Assembly: GCF_003362805.1 (NCBI RefSeq) | Contig: NZ_QNQT01000004.1 | Span: 211,593-275,592 of the forward strand | From: Neobacillus piezotolerans | GTDB lineage: Bacteria; Bacillota; Bacilli; Bacillales; Cytobacillaceae | Direction: 5' to 3' | DNA length: 64,000 nt | Part shown: piece after piece, positions 63,318 to 64,000 of the stretch | How the letters are laid out: every line of letters starts with the position of its first letter | Numbering within the stretch: position 1 is the first letter of the stretch | Translations under genes and position numbers: made by a program | The notes under the pieces: model-generated | The model's database searches: none | Seen by the model: only the letters and a program-made list of their open reading frames with translations | Told to the model about the DNA's origin: nothing

Positions 63318-63730
63318 CTACCAATATGAAGTTTTCTGCATTTTCATGTTGTTTATATTATATTCAACGGAAGAAGAAAATTCAAAGAATATTCACAATT
63401 TTCGTACAACACTTTTTGAAAAGCACGGCCAAATTTCCCCTAAATATTGAATGGTTCATTCTCTTAAAAACATTCTTTCGACAATTTTTCTTCAGCTTTT
63501 TTAACATGATAAGAAAACAAGAGAAAAAAATCCAAAATATGCTGAATTATCTGAATATTAACTGTAGATTTTTGTATGAATTTATTGGGATTTTATGGTT
63601 TTTAAAAGACAAAATCTAACAACCTCCCCCAAAAGAACTATCTATAATGGATTTAGAACTACTACTTAAGTATGTATCCATGTTACTAAAAATAGAGAAG
63701 AGGGATTGTGCTTAGGTACATAACAGAAAA
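63318..63730. other. AT-rich gene-free region upstream of the riboswitch
   Basis: No convincing gene. It holds TATAAT (63643-63648) with a poor -35, and AAAGAAC (63632-63638), the reverse complement of the SinR box GTTCTTT, beside it. CATTCTCT-like and CATTCTTT-like words occur near 63460-63480. Confidence 0.5.
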
Positions 63731-63809
63731 AGGCAAACCGCTTGAAAGGGCGGGACGCAAAGCTTCAGGTCTTCTGCAGTAACGTTGTGCAATGACGGCT
63801 GGGCTGCCT
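63731..63809 (+). ncRNA. Cyclic-di-GMP-I (GEMM) riboswitch aptamer
   Basis: The GEMM-I core words occur in order: GGCAAACC (from 63732), a GAAA tetraloop (63744-63747), GGGACGCAAAGC (63752-63763), GGTC, ATGACGGCTGGGCTGCC (ending 63808). GGCA and TGCC close the P1 helix. The base corresponding, by spacing, to the ligand-contact G20 of Vc2 appears to be G63732. A small hairpin (63812-63827) follows, then the ribosome-binding site of the next gene. No T-run, so control is probably at translation. Ligand assignment is from the family. Confidence 0.9.
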
Positions 63810-63841
63810 GGAATACGAAATCGTATTTTAGGGGTGAGGAA

Positions 63842-63979
63842 GTGCAAGTTAAAGAAAGAGGTTGTGAGGGACTGGATCAGGAGTGGATCGCACTTATCAT
63901 GGAGGCAAAAGAGATAGGCCTCGAATCGGATTTGGTCAGAGATTTCCTGAGCAAAAACGACAAAGCAGCACTGAAATGA
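63842..63979 (+). CDS. SinI-like anti-repressor
   Basis: 45 residues. GLDQEWIALIMEAKEIGLES aligns with the SinI dimerisation helix of B. subtilis (LDQEWVELMVEAKEANIS), and RDFLSKN matches its second helix. SinI frees biofilm matrix genes by binding the repressor SinR. GTG 63842 follows GGGGTGAGG; the longer frame would begin inside the riboswitch. No sinR is visible before the window ends. It sits directly under a c-di-GMP riboswitch. Confidence 0.85.
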   Translation: MQVKERGCEGLDQEWIALIMEAKEIGLESDLVRDFLSKNDKAALK

Positions 63980-64000
63980 TTGCTTTAGCTCAAAAAAAAA

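Noticed and set aside
63326..63619. 97-codon ORF in the AT-rich region before the riboswitch
   Set aside because: No Shine-Dalgarno, Phe/Lys/Ile-rich random composition and no domain; most likely chance in AT-rich DNA.

Overview
The window reads as a chromosomal segment of an endospore-forming Bacillaceae (Bacillus sensu lato) of moderate GC. The evidence is the gene content: sporulation-type orphan kinases, yknWXYZ, the lia stress system, YwcA/YwcB, YhfW, RocB-like, TopB and a SinI-like anti-repressor. Ribosome-binding sites are strong AGGAGG types, and GTG and TTG starts are common. I cannot name a species. The left edge cuts an ABC exporter gene. I see no phage, insertion sequence, CRISPR, tRNA or rRNA.

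Layout. 1-6.0 kb: heterodimeric ABC exporter pair, AlsT-type Na+/amino-acid symporter, KinB-like kinase. 6.1-10.15 kb: a visibly AT-rich block with a second orphan kinase, an HD-GYP protein sharing the same membrane sensor, a 22-residue Trp/Cys-rich peptide gene with a perfect Shine-Dalgarno, and an M50 metallopeptidase with a PqqD-like N-terminus. This is the best candidate for an undescribed peptide-maturation and signalling system. 10.3-18.7 kb: a cytochrome b / molybdenum oxidoreductase / Fe-S / Rieske complex with small unknown proteins and an Nre-like regulator set (two kinases, one response regulator, one GAF protein). 18.8-25.1 kb: acetate symporter, phosphatase, GNAT, an ECF sigma/anti-sigma unit and an NCS2 permease. 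25.3-29.0 kb: yknWXYZ. 29.2-43.2 kb: GlnRS (unusual in bacilli), an oxidoreductase, a NapH-like protein, a diguanylate cyclase, a DEAD-box helicase, an amidase, YhfW, a PLP sulfur enzyme and a HEPN-CBS protein. 43.4-47.8 kb: LysM-CAP protein and the lia operon (PspA/LiaH, LiaF, LiaS, LiaR). 48-58 kb: RCK_C membrane protein, CorA, Bax-inhibitor-1, MscL, M29 aminopeptidase, RocB-like peptidase, MFS and a putative zinc peptidase. 58.3-63.3 kb: TopB, HutH behind an attenuator-like leader, and small proteins. 63.7-64.0 kb: a cyclic-di-GMP-I (GEMM) riboswitch directly upstream of a SinI-like gene.

Themes. Cyclic-di-GMP recurs: HD-GYP, GGDEF, and the riboswitch that would couple the messenger to SinI/SinR antagonism. 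Sporulation and biofilm decision inputs also recur. Several intergenic repeat families (near 33.2, 36.5, 42.7, 47.9 and 58.2 kb) and several good sigma-A promoters and hairpin terminators are visible. Assignments come from reading motifs and recalling families; no database search was run.
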